A stretch of DNA of 52,463 nt from Acidobacteriota bacterium (lineage in GTDB: Bacteria; Acidobacteriota; Terriglobia; Terriglobales; Acidobacteriaceae): the NCBI GenBank assembly GCA_021790995.1, contig JAJYFA010000007.1:1-52463 (forward strand), written 5' to 3'. The position numbers and the translations under genes were made by a program. Positions 10,628 through 18,537 of the stretch are shown one piece after another. The notes beneath the pieces are model-generated. The model saw only the letters and a program-made list of their open reading frames with translations. It was not told the DNA's origin and ran no database searches. The first letter of the stretch is position 1; each line of letters begins with the position of its first letter.

Positions 10628-11755
10628 ATGTACCCTGAGAGCCATTCATCTGCCGGACAAGCAACTCGTCAGAGCAGCCGATTTCGCAACGCACTCGGTG
10701 TCCTTGAAGACGCCATCGGCGCGCATGCCTTCCCCGGATGCGCCTTTGGCGTCCTGGTTGACGGCAGAATCGTGTTGCAAGGTGCGCTGGGGCGCTTCAC
10801 CTGGGAAGAAGACTCCCCGCTGGTCGCCGCCGATACCGTCTATGACGTGGCCAGTCTGACGAAGGTTGTGGCCACCACGGCTGCGGCCATGCTGCTTGTT
10901 CAGCGCGGGCAACTCGACCTTGAGATCCGGCTTGGCGATCTGTTGCCGGACTTTGTGGCTGGCCGAGCCGCCTGGGATCTGGCGCGCAATGTCACCTTGA
11001 GCCATCTGCTGGCGCATAGCTCCGGGTTGCCGGGATACGTCGAGCTTTTCCGCGCCGCATCCAAACCGGCAGAATTGCTGGACGCCTGCCAGAGGCTTCC
11101 GATCGAGGCCGCACCGGGCACCCGCGCCGAGTACTCAGACCCCGGCTTCATCCTCCTTGGTAAATCGATTGAAGCACTGGTTCATGAGGATCTGGCCGGC
11201 TGGATGCGCCGCGAGATCTATGCTCCGCTTGGCATGACGGTCACAGGTTTTTGCCCTCCACTGGCAACCCGACCCGCGATTCCGCCAACGGAGGTGGATT
11301 CCGACTTCCGGCACCGGTGCATTCAAGGCGAGGTGCAAGACGAAAACGCGTGGGTTCTCGGCGGTGTGGCAGGACATGCGGGACTTTTTTCGAACGTGCA
11401 GGATCTCCTGCGCTTTGCTGCGGCGATTCTTGGCGACAGAAGGTCACAGGAACCCCGCAAGGAGCCTTCCCTCTTCGATCGAAGAATCGTGGAGCAGTTT
11501 GCGCAACGGCAATTGCCGCAGGGGAGTGCGCGTGCGCTCGGCTGGGACACACCGTCCGAGCCTTCGTCTTCCGGCAAGCATTTTTCGCGCCACTCCATCG
11601 GCCATCTCGGCTACAGCGGCTGTTCGCTCTGGATCGATTTGGATGCGGGTTTGGCCGTGGTTCTGCTGAGCAACCGCACATGGCCCGACCGGAAGAGCCA
11701 ACTGATTCGCCAAGTGCGACCGGCCTTTCACGATGCCGTGCGCGAGGCCATTTAA
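10628..11755 (+). CDS. Serine hydrolase, class C beta-lactamase family
   Basis: A 375-residue protein of the beta-lactamase/DD-peptidase superfamily. The nucleophile and base are in ASLTKV (Ser76, Lys79), the second motif is a Tyr-Ser-Asp in RAEYSDPGF (near 167), and the third is His-Leu-Gly in SIGHLGYSG (near 322), where penicillin-binding proteins have Lys-Thr-Gly. No signal peptide is obvious, so it may act inside the cell. It stands 95 bases before murQ on the same strand. In Bacillus a beta-lactamase-like gene also belongs to the murQ cluster, so a role in handling muropeptides or sugar-peptide fragments is a reasonable inference. True beta-lactam resistance is unlikely from this motif set. 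Confidence 0.85.
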   Translation: MYPESHSSAGQATRQSSRFRNALGVLEDAIGAHAFPGCAFGVLVDGRIVLQGALGRFTWEEDSPLVAADTVYDVASLTKVVATTAAAMLLVQRGQLDLEIRLGDLLPDFVAGRAAWDLARNVTLSHLLAHSSGLPGYVELFRAASKPAELLDACQRLPIEAAPGTRAEYSDPGFILLGKSIEALVHEDLAGWMRREIYAPLGMTVTGFCPPLATRPAIPPTEVDSDFRHRCIQGEVQDENAWVLGGVAGHAGLFSNVQDLLRFAAAILGDRRSQEPRKEPSLFDRRIVEQFAQRQLPQGSARALGWDTPSEPSSSGKHFSRHSIGHLGYSGCSLWIDLDAGLAVVLLSNRTWPDRKSQLIRQVRPAFHDAVREAI

Positions 11756-11850
11756 AAACAGTTTTTGCGGGTTGTAAGCGAGATTACGCCCGAACAATTT
11801 TTTATCGTTGCCTGATTTTATCGATACAATCACAATTGGGGACAGACGCG

Positions 11851-12828
11851 ATGCTATCCAGCACCACGATGCAGGAGACGGCCGGCGCTCGAACAAGAGA
11901 GACACACAACGATCAGGCCACACTGCTTCAACAATTGACGACGGAGAGCCAGAACGAGGCTTCTCAGGGACTTGACACAAAATCCGCGATCGAGATCGCT
12001 CGCATTATCAACCACGAAGACTCCAAAGTGGCAGCGGCGGTCAAGAAGGCTCTCCCGGAAATCGCCGAGGTGATCGACGAGGTAGCGCGCAGCCTACGCG
12101 ACGGCGGCCGGTTGATTTATGTTGGGGCCGGCTCCAGCGGACGCATCGCTGCTCTCGACGCTTCGGAATGTCCACCATCCTACTCCACTGCTCCGGGCCA
12201 GGTGCAGTACATCATGGCCGGCGGACCGAAGGCCCTTGCCTCTGCGGTCGAGGTCAATGAAGACTCTGAGGAACTGGGCCAGCGCGACATTGCGCGCCGC
12301 CGCCCCACGCGTAAGGACGTGATTGTCGGTATCTCTGCTTCCGGCCGAACGCCCTACGTCGTTGCGGCAGTGGCCTATGCCCGCGCACGCGGAGCACGCA
12401 CCGCAGCCGTCACGTGCAATCAGGGAACCCCCCTGGCCGAAGCCGCCGACACGACGATCATCGCCGAGGTTGGCCCCGAAGTGGTGGCGGGATCGACCCG
12501 CCTGAAAGCCGCAACCGCGCAGAAGATGATCCTCAACATGATCACCACCGGCGCCATGACGCGGCTGGGCTATGTGTACGAGAACCTGATGGTCAACGTG
12601 CACATGCAGAACTCGAAGCTGGTGGAGCGCGGCATCCGCATTCTGATGCGCGCCTGCAACATCGACCGTGCGACCGCTGTTGAGACCATCAAGAGCGCCG
12701 GACGCAGCGTCCCCGTTGCGCTTGTGATGCTGAAGGCAAAGGTCGATAAGCCCGAGGCAGTGCGGCGACTGGCCAAGTCCGACGGCAATGTCCGCCTGGC
12801 CATTGAAGACAACGTATTGGAACTCTAG
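11851..12828 (+). CDS. murQ: N-acetylmuramic acid 6-phosphate etherase
   Basis: MurQ cleaves the lactyl ether of MurNAc-6-phosphate, giving GlcNAc-6-phosphate for peptidoglycan recycling. The 325-residue product carries the SIS sugar-phosphate fold with LIYVGAGSSGRIAALDASE (catalytic Glu within DASECPPSY), the second motif VIVGISASGRTPYV, and the conserved TESQNEASQGLD start of the family. I chose ATG 11851, eight bases after GGGGA; the same frame is open far upstream but is antisense or shifted relative to the serine hydrolase. Between the two genes the octamer TTTTATCG occurs twice, 16 bases apart (11800 and 11816), in an AT-rich stretch that could hold the promoter and a regulator site. 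No murR or murP is visible. Confidence 0.95.
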   Translation: MLSSTTMQETAGARTRETHNDQATLLQQLTTESQNEASQGLDTKSAIEIARIINHEDSKVAAAVKKALPEIAEVIDEVARSLRDGGRLIYVGAGSSGRIAALDASECPPSYSTAPGQVQYIMAGGPKALASAVEVNEDSEELGQRDIARRRPTRKDVIVGISASGRTPYVVAAVAYARARGARTAAVTCNQGTPLAEAADTTIIAEVGPEVVAGSTRLKAATAQKMILNMITTGAMTRLGYVYENLMVNVHMQNSKLVERGIRILMRACNIDRATAVETIKSAGRSVPVALVMLKAKVDKPEAVRRLAKSDGNVRLAIEDNVLEL

Positions 12829-12894
12829 TCTGGGCCGTTCCTGCGGGTGGTGCGCAACCCAAATCGCACGTGCGATCCCATCCGATGCCGGTGG

Positions 12895-13542
12895 TTAAGG
12901 CAGCACTTTCTTGAGGTGCAAATAGAGTGTCAGGGTCATGACTACGCCTGCTGCGGCCAGCACGAGCGCGATGATCGCTATGATCTTGATCTTGGTACCG
13001 TAGGCCTTCAGGTCCTCGAGCAGTTCCTGCTGCTCCAGGGTGTTGCGGTCGGTGGCCTCACGCACCATCTCCAACTGATCCTCGACACGCTTGAGGGACG
13101 TGTTCTGCTCCGTTACCTGAACGCGCAGGCCGTGCTGCTGCGAGCGCAACTCGGCCAGCCCGTCCTCGATGGGTGCCAGGTCGAACTTCGACGAAGCTGG
13201 AGGCTCATCGAGATGCGCCTGGGCGTGAGGCGCGAGAAGATTGCCGATCGTTGAGGCAAAGCTCCCGTCGAACAAGGGCAACAGCCGCTGCACAAAGGGA
13301 AGAACCGCATGCACAAGATTTGCCGCACCCTGTGCGCTCGAAGACTCCTCGGACGATTGCCCTAAAGCCCGTCCCGGTGGAGGCGGAGTGACTTGGCTCG
13401 CGCCGCCCTCTTGAGCGGAAGGCCCTGCACGGCGGCTCACGCCGGTCGAGAGCGGCGATCCGACGGGGCGCGTCCGCAGTGCGACCGGCTCCGGCGCTTC
13501 TTGCTGTTCTTCGCCCAAGTCAATGCTGTCGGGTTCGCTCAT
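12895..13542 (-). CDS. Tail-anchored coiled-coil protein, unknown function
   Basis: A 215-residue protein. Residues 1-75 are acidic then Pro/Ser-rich and probably disordered. Residues about 80-105 form an amphipathic segment, about 115-185 a predicted coiled coil (ELRSQQHGLRVQVTEQNTSL, then EDQLEMVREATDRNTLEQQE), and about 187-210 one membrane helix ending in HLKKVLP. The helix next to the C-terminus makes it a tail-anchored protein facing the cytoplasm. No family recognised. I chose ATG 13542 (MSEPDSIDLGEE); an upstream in-frame start at 13581 is less likely. Convergent with murQ; a loop-less palindrome ATCGCACGTGCGAT (12863-12876) lies between them. Confidence 0.6.
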   Translation of the reverse strand: MSEPDSIDLGEEQQEAPEPVALRTRPVGSPLSTGVSRRAGPSAQEGGASQVTPPPPGRALGQSSEESSSAQGAANLVHAVLPFVQRLLPLFDGSFASTIGNLLAPHAQAHLDEPPASSKFDLAPIEDGLAELRSQQHGLRVQVTEQNTSLKRVEDQLEMVREATDRNTLEQQELLEDLKAYGTKIKIIAIIALVLAAAGVVMTLTLYLHLKKVLP

Positions 13543-13790
13543 TCGCGTATCTCTGCCGTAATTCGACGTCGTAATCCTCATATCCAGCTAATTTTGAGCC
13601 TTTTAGGGGACAGTTTTTCTCATTTCCCCCAGCGTTTCGCGATTCGATTTCTCTTACCGGAAATCCTGAGTTACTGTATCACGAAGTTGCAACTTTTTGA
13701 CGTGAGCGTCAACGGCGGCGGCCAGTCAACGGGTTGATTTGTGTCAGGCGGTAGCTCGAATACTGGGTAGCGTATGCTCGTAACGAGGTG

Positions 13791-14483
13791 ATGCTCGTGA
13801 AAGGACCCATCAGCCGCAGCCTGCGCAGTTTGCAGCGCAATGTTCTGGCCGGAATCATCACGATCGGCCCGCTTTTCGTCACGTATCTGATCTTCAGCTT
13901 CCTCCTGCAATCGCTTGCCAAGGCGGGGCTGCCCGCGGTGCGGCTACTGGCCGCCCACTTTCGCAGTGGCTGGTTCGGCAATCCCTGGCTGCAACCCGCG
14001 CTCGCCGTCGTGCTGACACTGGTCATGCTCTATGTCGTCGGACGCGTGACTTCCCTTGTCATCGGCCGCCAGCTGTTCGGCCTTTTTGAGTCGATTCTTG
14101 AGCGGCTGCCCTTTGTTGCCAAGGTTTACACCTCAGTGCGGCAACTGCTGGACTCCATGATGGCGAAGAAGGGTTCGAGCCAGCGTGTGGTGCTGATCGA
14201 TTTCCCCATCGCCGGCCAGAAGAGCATCGGTTTTCTCACACGCACCTTTCGCGACGCGACGAGTGGGCGTCCACTGGCGGCTGTGCTTGTGCCCAATGCC
14301 ATCAATCCCACTTCGGCATTTCTGCAGATTCTGCCCACCGAACGCGTGGTTGATACCGACCTGACAATGGAGCAGGCGATGAGCATGATCCTGACCGGTG
14401 GCGCGGTGGGACCGGAAACGATTCATTATGCGCCTTTGGGCGCGGAAGAAGCGAATGCGGTGGACACGCCTGCCGGCGTGTGA
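13791..14483 (+). CDS. DUF502 family membrane protein
   Basis: A 230-residue protein of the DUF502 family (function unknown). Two membrane helices are clear (about 19-45 and 64-88), followed by a soluble domain with the family signatures LPFVAKVYTSVRQL, AVLVPNAINPTSAFLQILP and a C-terminal MSMILTGGAV. GAGG at 13785-13788 is only two bases from the ATG but eight from the GTG at 13797, so the real start may be that GTG, two codons later. A palindrome TTGACGTGAGCGTCAA (13697-13712) lies about 80 bases upstream and could be an operator. The gene is convergent with the flippase-like gene at 14561. Confidence 0.85.
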   Translation: MLVKGPISRSLRSLQRNVLAGIITIGPLFVTYLIFSFLLQSLAKAGLPAVRLLAAHFRSGWFGNPWLQPALAVVLTLVMLYVVGRVTSLVIGRQLFGLFESILERLPFVAKVYTSVRQLLDSMMAKKGSSQRVVLIDFPIAGQKSIGFLTRTFRDATSGRPLAAVLVPNAINPTSAFLQILPTERVVDTDLTMEQAMSMILTGGAVGPETIHYAPLGAEEANAVDTPAGV

Positions 14484-14560
14484 GGCGGCCAGTCAAAACT
14501 GGCGTAATCCGGATTTCGACGGGTGACCGGGCTGGAGCGTCGACATGCGCCGGAAGCGCA

Positions 14561-15739
14561 TCAGGGAGCAACAGCGGGATCGGCGTTCTCAGCGGATTCC
14601 AGATCTTCCTTGGCGTGTTCGCTTTCGATCGTCACGTTGCGAAGATTGATGTGCTCGAACTGCGCCCAGACCAATCCAATGGGCGCCACGCTCAGAAAGG
14701 TGATTGCGAGCAAGCTCGCTGCGCAGGCCATGGCAGTCTCAGGGGACATGCCGAACAGCGGTCTCAGCATGACCTGGAGCGCGGCAATCTGCGTAAACCA
14801 GCCGATCACGGGTAACTGGACAATGCTGGCAACGCCGCCGCCGGCCATCAGCACCAAACATCGGGCAAGGAGATGGGAGGTTTCCGCGCCGGCGGGCATG
14901 AATGCCTCGACTCCCTCGACATAGGCGAATGTGATCAGGCACCACATGACCAGCGAGATCGTAAGGGTGACGACGAAATCCGCAGGCGAACGCAGGGTGT
15001 CGAGGCCGCTGTGAAAGGCGCGAATCTTCTGCCCCACGGCCACGGCGAGCTTGCGCGAGAGAGGCGCGAGAACGGTCTCGGAGAATGCAGCAACCGCTCT
15101 TCCAGAAAGCCGCACGGCCACTAGAAATAATGCTCCTGCCAGCGTGAGTGCCAGACCGCCCTTGCCAAATTTATTGAAGACATCCTGATGCGGCAGGGTT
15201 CCGGCCGGCGCGAGCACGATGGCCGAGCAGAACAGGATTGCCATCGATCCGCCATCGAAGAGCCGTTCAACGATATAAACGGCGATCTGCGAACTGACGG
15301 ACAGATCGGTCTTTCGGGCAATCAGATACGGACGCACCAGATCGGCGATGCGGCCGATGAGAGCGACTGCCGTGAATCCCATGACCTGCGTGCCCAGGAG
15401 AGAAAACAGTGGCACGTGCTTGTTCGGTCTCAGCAGCCGGGCCCAGCGCGCTGCGCGAAAAGCGAAGGCCAGGTAAATGCATCCCACGCCAATTCCGACC
15501 TTCGTCCATCTGGCCTTGCGGAACTCCTCAAGAAACATCTTCCAGTCGAACGGGTGCCGATGCTGCTCATAGAGAAAAAGGCCGGCTAACGCAGCCAGCA
15601 CAATCAGACCCAGAATCCATTCGCGCCGCTTCAAGCGATCTCTGTTCCCCCACTCGAATAATGAATCTATGTTCTCACGGCAGGCTGGAGGATGGGTTGA
15701 CCAAAGATAGTACTTCAAATGCCGGGAGTGCGCATTCAT
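14561..15739 (-). CDS. Flippase-like membrane protein (LPG synthase TM region / UPF0104 family)
   Basis: A 392-residue protein with about eight hydrophobic helices. The signature block is GRIADLVRPYLIARKTDLS followed by AVYIVERLFD, typical of the large family that includes the membrane part of lysyl-phosphatidylglycerol synthase and AglD-like proteins. The family is linked to lipid or lipid-linked sugar translocation, but individual roles are rarely known. No synthetase domain is attached. The first 35 residues look unlike the family. A TTG at codon 37, preceded by GGGGGAA, would give a start at KRREWILGLIVL and is a credible alternative. Confidence 0.8.
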   Translation of the reverse strand: MNAHSRHLKYYLWSTHPPACRENIDSLFEWGNRDRLKRREWILGLIVLAALAGLFLYEQHRHPFDWKMFLEEFRKARWTKVGIGVGCIYLAFAFRAARWARLLRPNKHVPLFSLLGTQVMGFTAVALIGRIADLVRPYLIARKTDLSVSSQIAVYIVERLFDGGSMAILFCSAIVLAPAGTLPHQDVFNKFGKGGLALTLAGALFLVAVRLSGRAVAAFSETVLAPLSRKLAVAVGQKIRAFHSGLDTLRSPADFVVTLTISLVMWCLITFAYVEGVEAFMPAGAETSHLLARCLVLMAGGGVASIVQLPVIGWFTQIAALQVMLRPLFGMSPETAMACAASLLAITFLSVAPIGLVWAQFEHINLRNVTIESEHAKEDLESAENADPAVAP

Positions 15740-15817
15740 CTAAAGATCTGGCGGGTTGGCGAAGCGGGTTGGCGGCCTGGCGCATTATCGGAAGCAAATG
15801 GGAACGCCGGTGTGAGT

Positions 15818-16561
15818 TCAGCGAGAAGCTACATGCGGCGCTGAAGCCTGCGCCTCGCGCGCCAGCACACGGCGGTTGAACTCATGGATCACGCGCGCCA
15901 CGTAGAGCCGCGTCTCGCGATAAGGCGGAATGCCGTGATACTTGTCCACGGCCTGCGGTCCGGCGTTGTATGCGGCCAGCGCCAGGGCCAGATTGTCGTG
16001 GTAGCGGTTCAGCAGCGCGTCGAGATACGTTGACCCTCCGCGCACATTCTGCTCGGGCTCGAAGCTGTTCTGGACGCCAAGGTTCGCGGCCGTTCCGGGC
16101 ATCAGTTGCATCAGCCCCCGTGCGCCGGCGCGGCTCACGGCCCGCGCGTTTCCATCGCTTTCCGCTTTCACCACGCTGGCCAGCAGGTCCACATCCAGGT
16201 TGTGCGCTGAGCCCGCGCGCGCCAGCATCTGGTGCAGGTCGGCCGGGGTCAGCTTTTCGGAGCGGCGCAGTTTCTTCACAGAAACAGGCGCCGTGGCTGA
16301 CGGCGGATCGGGAACCTTCTCGAAGGTTGCAACTTCATTGGCGGGAAATTCAATGTAGCTGTCTTCGCCGGAACTGAGGTAAAGCCGCATGTGCCCGTCG
16401 ACCAGCGCATGATGATCGCAGCGGAGCGTGAATCCGTTCTCGAGCGTCGCCTGTTCGGCTGCGCGCGCGCGGACGCCGAGGCTGGTGAGCGCCGCAAGAG
16501 CCGCCGTCGCGACGACGCGGCTTACCGTCCCTCTTTGCCTGCTTTGAGACTTTTGCCTCAT
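15818..16561 (-). CDS. Lytic transglycosylase (SLT family)
   Basis: A 247-residue exported murein hydrolase. After a probable signal peptide (about 1-35, ending near VRARAAEQ), residues about 36-85 form a small beta region, and the C-terminal 130 residues are a goose-lysozyme-like SLT domain: catalytic Glu134 in VVKAESDGNARAVSRAGARG, then LMQLMPGTAANLGV and AYNAGPQAVDKY. It cleaves the MurNAc-GlcNAc bond to anhydromuropeptides. I chose ATG 16561; the same frame is open further upstream but there it overlaps the HAD phosphatase antiparallel frame usage and does not look coding. No strong ribosome binding site is visible. It follows the HAD phosphatase gene on the same strand after 56 bases. 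Confidence 0.88.
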   Translation of the reverse strand: MRQKSQSRQRGTVSRVVATAALAALTSLGVRARAAEQATLENGFTLRCDHHALVDGHMRLYLSSGEDSYIEFPANEVATFEKVPDPPSATAPVSVKKLRRSEKLTPADLHQMLARAGSAHNLDVDLLASVVKAESDGNARAVSRAGARGLMQLMPGTAANLGVQNSFEPEQNVRGGSTYLDALLNRYHDNLALALAAYNAGPQAVDKYHGIPPYRETRLYVARVIHEFNRRVLAREAQASAPHVASR

Positions 16562-16617
16562 ATGAGTATTCGCTTGGATTCCGCGAAAAAAGCCGCAGAT
16601 CCTTTGACTCCGTCTGC

Positions 16618-17520
16618 TCAGGATGGCATGTCCGAGTTGATGCAAATATTTTGCGAGATTTTGGCAACCGCCGATTCCAGAATCGCGGCCACGCCATCGT
16701 CGTCGCTCGACGGCGCTTGCTTCCATCCGCGCGTCTTTGCCAGAGCGCGCAGCTCGGGAGCAGCATTCGCCATCACGATTGACTGCCCAGCCCATTCCAG
16801 CATTCCCAGATCGTTCCAGTTGTCGCCAATGGCCATGGTCTCTTTGCGATCCACGCCCAACCGCGCGGCCAGTTGCTCCAGCGCATTTCCTTTCGACACT
16901 CCCGGCGGCACAAGATCGAGAATCGAGAGGTCGCGCGCCGGATACTCCGTGCGCACACAATCGCACTCCGCGGCCCATTCGCTTGCCTTCAATGCCTTCT
17001 CGGCCGCGCGCATCTGCTCGACTGTGCCGGCCGCCATTCCCTGAATTGGGTCTTCGCCATCCATCAACGCCATTTCGAGGGGTTTGACCACCTCGATCGC
17101 ATCCCGGTTTGCCTCAATCCACAGGGTAATGCGCCCATGTGCCTGATGCAGGTCTTCAAGAACCAGTTCGCCGCGGCCGGGCCGGTTGAAAGTGAAGACC
17201 ACGATCCCAAACCGGCGAAGCACTCCGCAGATGCCGCGCGCGACACGCGCATCCATGTGACAGCAATCGATCGTTCCTCCACCCAGAGTGCAGGTCACTG
17301 CACCATTCGACGTAATCAGGGGCGTATCCGCTCGCAGATTCAGGTGTTCGATCATGGGCAGCGTATAGGCCAGCCGCCGTCCGGTGGCGATGGCCACCGT
17401 GATGCCGGCCTTCTGCGCAGCCACCAGCGAACGGCCCGTGCGCTCGCTCATGGATTGAGAAAGCGCGGGCAAGAGCGTGCCGTCCATGTCGATGGCTACG
17501 AGGCGCACAGGAGGGTGCAT
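16618..17520 (-). CDS. HAD superfamily phosphatase, Cof type
   Basis: A 300-residue cytoplasmic hydrolase of the Cof/YidA group. Motif I is LVAIDMDGTLL (Asp11 nucleophile, Asp13), motif II is in LITSNGAV, and motif IV is MAIGDNWNDLGMLEWAG. A C2 cap lies between motifs II and III. Usual substrates are sugar phosphates or phosphorylated cofactors; nothing here fixes the substrate. The ATG at 17520 has no clear ribosome binding site. A TACACT box six bases before it would fit a leaderless transcript, but no matching -35 box is visible. Confidence 0.88.
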   Translation of the reverse strand: MHPPVRLVAIDMDGTLLPALSQSMSERTGRSLVAAQKAGITVAIATGRRLAYTLPMIEHLNLRADTPLITSNGAVTCTLGGGTIDCCHMDARVARGICGVLRRFGIVVFTFNRPGRGELVLEDLHQAHGRITLWIEANRDAIEVVKPLEMALMDGEDPIQGMAAGTVEQMRAAEKALKASEWAAECDCVRTEYPARDLSILDLVPPGVSKGNALEQLAARLGVDRKETMAIGDNWNDLGMLEWAGQSIVMANAAPELRALAKTRGWKQAPSSDDDGVAAILESAVAKISQNICINSDMPS

Positions 17521-17601
17521 ACATTCAGTGTACGAAAGCAGGGATCAATGGCCAGTGGTCAGGTATCGAAAGACGCCGAGCCGGTGGAGTAAGCTCGTGG
17601 T

Positions 17602-17805
17602 ATGGAACGGATTTGCAGCCAATGCCACGCTGTGCTGGCCGAATCGACGAGGGCCGACTGGTGCCCTGCCTGTGGCGGCGCGCTTATCGAACGCGTGGCG
17701 CTGAAAGAATCCGGTGAGCCGCCGAGAGTGCCCGTCGAAGTTGATCATCGCGGCATCGTTCTGCCGCGGCGTCATGCGCTGGGCGGGATTATTACGCCGC
17801 AATAG
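17602..17805 (+). CDS. Small zinc-ribbon protein
   Basis: A 67-residue protein with two Cys-x-x-Cys knuckles, RICSQCHAV (Cys5, Cys8) and DWCPACGGAL (Cys21, Cys24), enough for one zinc site. The remaining residues are charged and then a hydrophobic tail (HALGGIITPQ). GGAG lies about 12 bases before the ATG. The gene is short, but the spacing of the four cysteines makes chance unlikely. Function unknown. Confidence 0.6.
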   Translation: MERICSQCHAVLAESTRADWCPACGGALIERVALKESGEPPRVPVEVDHRGIVLPRRHALGGIITPQ

Positions 17806-17820
17806 CTCCTGACGGCGCGA

Positions 17821-18249
17821 TCAGGCAGTTGTGTCCAGGCCAACAGTTTCGGCCAGCTTTTTCTGGCGCTCATCGAAGGTCCAGAACCTGTCGGCCCGCA
17901 GTTCGATCGCGCAGGCGACATGCAGTAAATCGAGAGTGCGGACGCCGAGGGCCGGAGTATGGCGGCGAGCAAGGTTGATACCTGTTTCCCACACGCTCAC
18001 AGGCAGGTCAACCGTCATCCATACATTAGATCGAATGTCCTCTTGAAACTCTCTCCATGCGCGCTTGGCGGATTGCGCTGTAAGCTTCTTGCGAAAGACA
18101 TGGAGTGAAATTGCGTTGGCTACTTCTACTCGATGAAATGGCGTTAGCCAAATGATCGGACACTACGCAATCCGCCTCAGGAATTCGGCCTTGTGCACAT
18201 CCTGAACGTAAGAGGAAACCAGGAAGCTGCTATCCACGTAGACGTTCAA
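17821..18249 (-). pseudogene. VapC-type PIN-domain toxin, interrupted by an amber codon
   Basis: Read in a single frame, the segment encodes a complete PIN ribonuclease of about 141 residues: NVYVDSSFLVSSYVQD with the first acidic residue, then HRVEVANAISLHVF with the second, then LGVRTLDLLHVACAIEL and FWTFDERQKKL with the last acids. All expected acidic residues remain. A TAG at 18165-18163 (codon 29) cuts it; there is no frame change on either side, so one base change is enough to explain it. The start TTG (18249) overlaps the antitoxin stop as TTGA. Unless TAG is read through or an internal ATG at 18018 gives a fragment, the toxin is dead. A sequencing error cannot be excluded. Confidence 0.85.
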
Positions 18250-18488
18250 TACCGGCTCTTTTCTCTTTCCTCAATCAGCAGATCGGCTCCCGGCAAAACA
18301 CGATCGCCGAAGTTGCGTTTCAGGCGCGCCTCGAAATCCGGCCATTCGACGGCGGGTTTCGGCGGTGTTCTCGGCACCAGATCGCCAATCACCTCGCCAC
18401 GTTCGCGGACCTCGATATGCACGCCGGCGCGAAGCCAGGTCTTGACCTGTTTGGTGTCGCGAAGCTGACGTAGAGTAATCGACTGCAT
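18246..18488 (-). CDS. VapB/Phd-like antitoxin
   Basis: An 80-residue protein starting MQSITLRQLRDTKQVKTWLR, the shape of a Phd/VapB antitoxin: a short N-terminal DNA-binding part, then a strand-rich segment VHIEVRERGEVIGDLVPR, then an acidic and Pro-rich C-terminal part that would wrap the toxin (PAVEWPDFEARLKRNFGDRV). It overlaps the broken PIN toxin gene by four bases. I prefer ATG 18488 to an upstream frame start at 18524, because the promoter and operator-like sequence covers that upstream stretch. The antitoxin is intact while the toxin is not. Confidence 0.75.
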   Translation of the reverse strand: MQSITLRQLRDTKQVKTWLRAGVHIEVRERGEVIGDLVPRTPPKPAVEWPDFEARLKRNFGDRVLPGADLLIEEREKSRY

Positions 18489-18495
18489 GAGATCA

Positions 18496-18524
18496 ATGTG
18501 ACGCAATTTGTGACACATTGTCAA
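18496..18524 (-). promoter_or_regulatory. Promoter and operator-like repeats of the VapBC module
   Basis: On the minus strand TTGACA (18524-18519) is followed after 17 bases by TCACAT (18501-18496), a poor -10 box, seven bases before the ATG at 18488. The same stretch holds the palindrome TGACA-CAT-TGTCA (18511-18523) and a direct repeat TGTGAC at 18497 and 18509, good candidates for autoregulation by the antitoxin. The spacing would give a leaderless mRNA. Confidence 0.45.
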
Positions 18525-18537
18525 ACTTCAGCGAAGG

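Noticed and set aside
14488-14503. GCCAGT-CAAA-ACTGGC hairpin after the DUF502 gene
   Set aside because: The stem is short and no T-run follows on either strand.
16562-16978. Upstream extension of the transglycosylase frame
   Set aside because: It lies inside the HAD gene in another frame, and a signal peptide begins at the chosen start.
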